From Hortaea werneckii (lineage: Eukaryota > Ascomycota > Dothideomycetes > Mycosphaerellales > Teratosphaeriaceae), in contig JBAOKB010000020.1 in the NCBI GenBank assembly GCA_037044905.1, positions 1,488,001 through 1,552,000 on the forward strand: a DNA stretch of 64,000 nt, written 5' to 3'. Positions 63,339 through 64,000 of this stretch are shown here, in pieces; the first letter of the stretch is position 1; each line of letters starts with the position of its first letter. Position numbers and translations under genes: made by a program. The notes under the pieces were generated by a model, which did no database searches, was not told the DNA's origin, and was given only the letters and a program-made list of their open reading frames with translations.

Positions 63339-64000
63339 ATGGCGGAAGCGGCGGTCAATGGGGAGGCCCCGGAGTTCGACATCATAGGACTCCGCCGTGT
63401 CCTCCTGTCCAACTCCACAAAGCGTAGGACCGCGGAGCTGAACAGCTTGCACGGCCGCATATTGGAAGGTAGGTAAGCGTCCACCGCCTCGTCGGGCAAG
63501 ACCATGAGGTCCATTGAGCTTAACGGATCTAACAACCATTATCAGGTGCATCTCATCAAGAGATAGCTGCTATTTCTTTGCTTCTTCTCGATACCTACGC
63601 CCGTTATATCGACACGAGATCTCGCCAGGCAGTGGAGTCATGCATTTCTGCCATTGCTTCAATACCACAGGGTGAAGATACGCTACCAGCCTTCATTCAA
63701 GAGCTAGAAACAGAGTCAAACAAGGTTGCCATCGCACCTGCCAATGCTTTCGTTCTGGTGAGGTGGAGCTCGCTACTCATCCAACATGCCGCAGCAAAGA
63801 AATCGTTATGGGAAGCTTGGAGCTCAAAGCTTTTGGCCACGTTGACCAATTCATTGAACACTTTGATGGCGTCTCAGCCCAAGGAGAGCACCGTATCCAC
63901 AGCTCTGCGGGTGAGTCGACGAGCATTGAGAACCATCGCAAAGTCGGAATTTGGCTCCCAAGCTATCGACGCTGCTATTACGGCTCTCTCGGTCAAGGCT
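63339..64000 (+). CDS. GCN1: GCN1, activator of the eIF2-alpha kinase Gcn2 (5' part, truncated by window edge)
   Basis: Exons 63339-63468 and 63546 onward, joined across a 77-nt intron (GTAGGT donor, ATCAG acceptor). The first exon encodes AEAAVNGEAPEFDIIGLRRV and LLSNSTKRRTAELNSLHGRI; the second continues GASHQEIAAISLLLLDTYAR and further helical-repeat sequence such as IAPANAFVLVRWSSLLIQ and STALRVSRRALRTIAKSEFG. These match the start of the fungal Gcn1 HEAT-repeat protein, which is about 2,600-2,700 residues long, so less than a tenth is visible. Gcn1 sits on collided or stalled ribosomes and passes the uncharged-tRNA signal to Gcn2. The frame is open to the last base of the window. Confidence 0.88.

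Overview
The window reads as nuclear DNA of a filamentous ascomycete (Pezizomycotina, probably Dothideomycetes). Genes are spaced roughly 2-2.5 kb apart. Introns are mostly 47-80 nt, with GTRNGY donors and CTRAY branch points close to YAG acceptors. The gene content is fungal (ApsA/Num1, fimbrin, an Ayg1-type hydrolase, THO7, DUF6314), and one transposon relic carries the CpA-to-TpA signature of repeat-induced point mutation (RIP). All gene models were assembled by eye from reading frames and splice consensus; no database search was run. Family names rest on recognised motifs.

Layout. 0.7-17.7 kb: an ApsA/Num1-like cortical anchor, an unrecognised Gln-rich protein, a secretory FKBP fused to a STIMATE-family membrane domain, a C11orf54-type zinc ester hydrolase, fimbrin, and a hexose transporter in six exons. 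17.7-30.8 kb: wide gene-poor spacers around a conserved unknown protein, then a cytochrome P450 next to an Ayg1-like alpha/beta hydrolase whose 5' end looks damaged, a DUF6314 protein and an F-box-like protein. 31.2-40.2 kb: a compact housekeeping block with ribosomal protein eL19, the mitochondrial ATPase inhibitor IF1, hexokinase, a small conserved unknown, uroporphyrinogen-III synthase and THO subunit 7. 42.1-50.2 kb: a secreted repeat protein built from tandemly duplicated exons, the mitochondrial rRNA methyltransferase MRM2, a Gln/Pro-rich conserved protein and a doubtful 70-residue ORF. 50.5-51.8 kb: a 1.3-kb RIP-mutated Tc1/mariner-like element with 37-bp terminal inverted repeats. 53.7-64.0 kb: a TBC-domain Rab GAP, a cytochrome b561-type protein, a 1465-residue DEAH/DEVH helicase of the DHX29 type, and the first part of GCN1 running off the right edge.

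Functional links are modest, as expected in a fungus. Hexose uptake and hexokinase both feed glycolysis but are 17 kb apart. The helicase and GCN1, both acting in translation, share a 243-bp divergent promoter. The P450 and Ayg1-like hydrolase are adjacent on one strand and could act in the same oxidative or pigment-type pathway, but no backbone synthase is present. The most unusual items are the gene at 42.1-44.7 kb, where eleven repeat modules are each carried on their own symmetric phase-0 exon and the intron position switches by four codons part way along, and the FKBP-STIMATE fusion at 7.7-9.2 kb.
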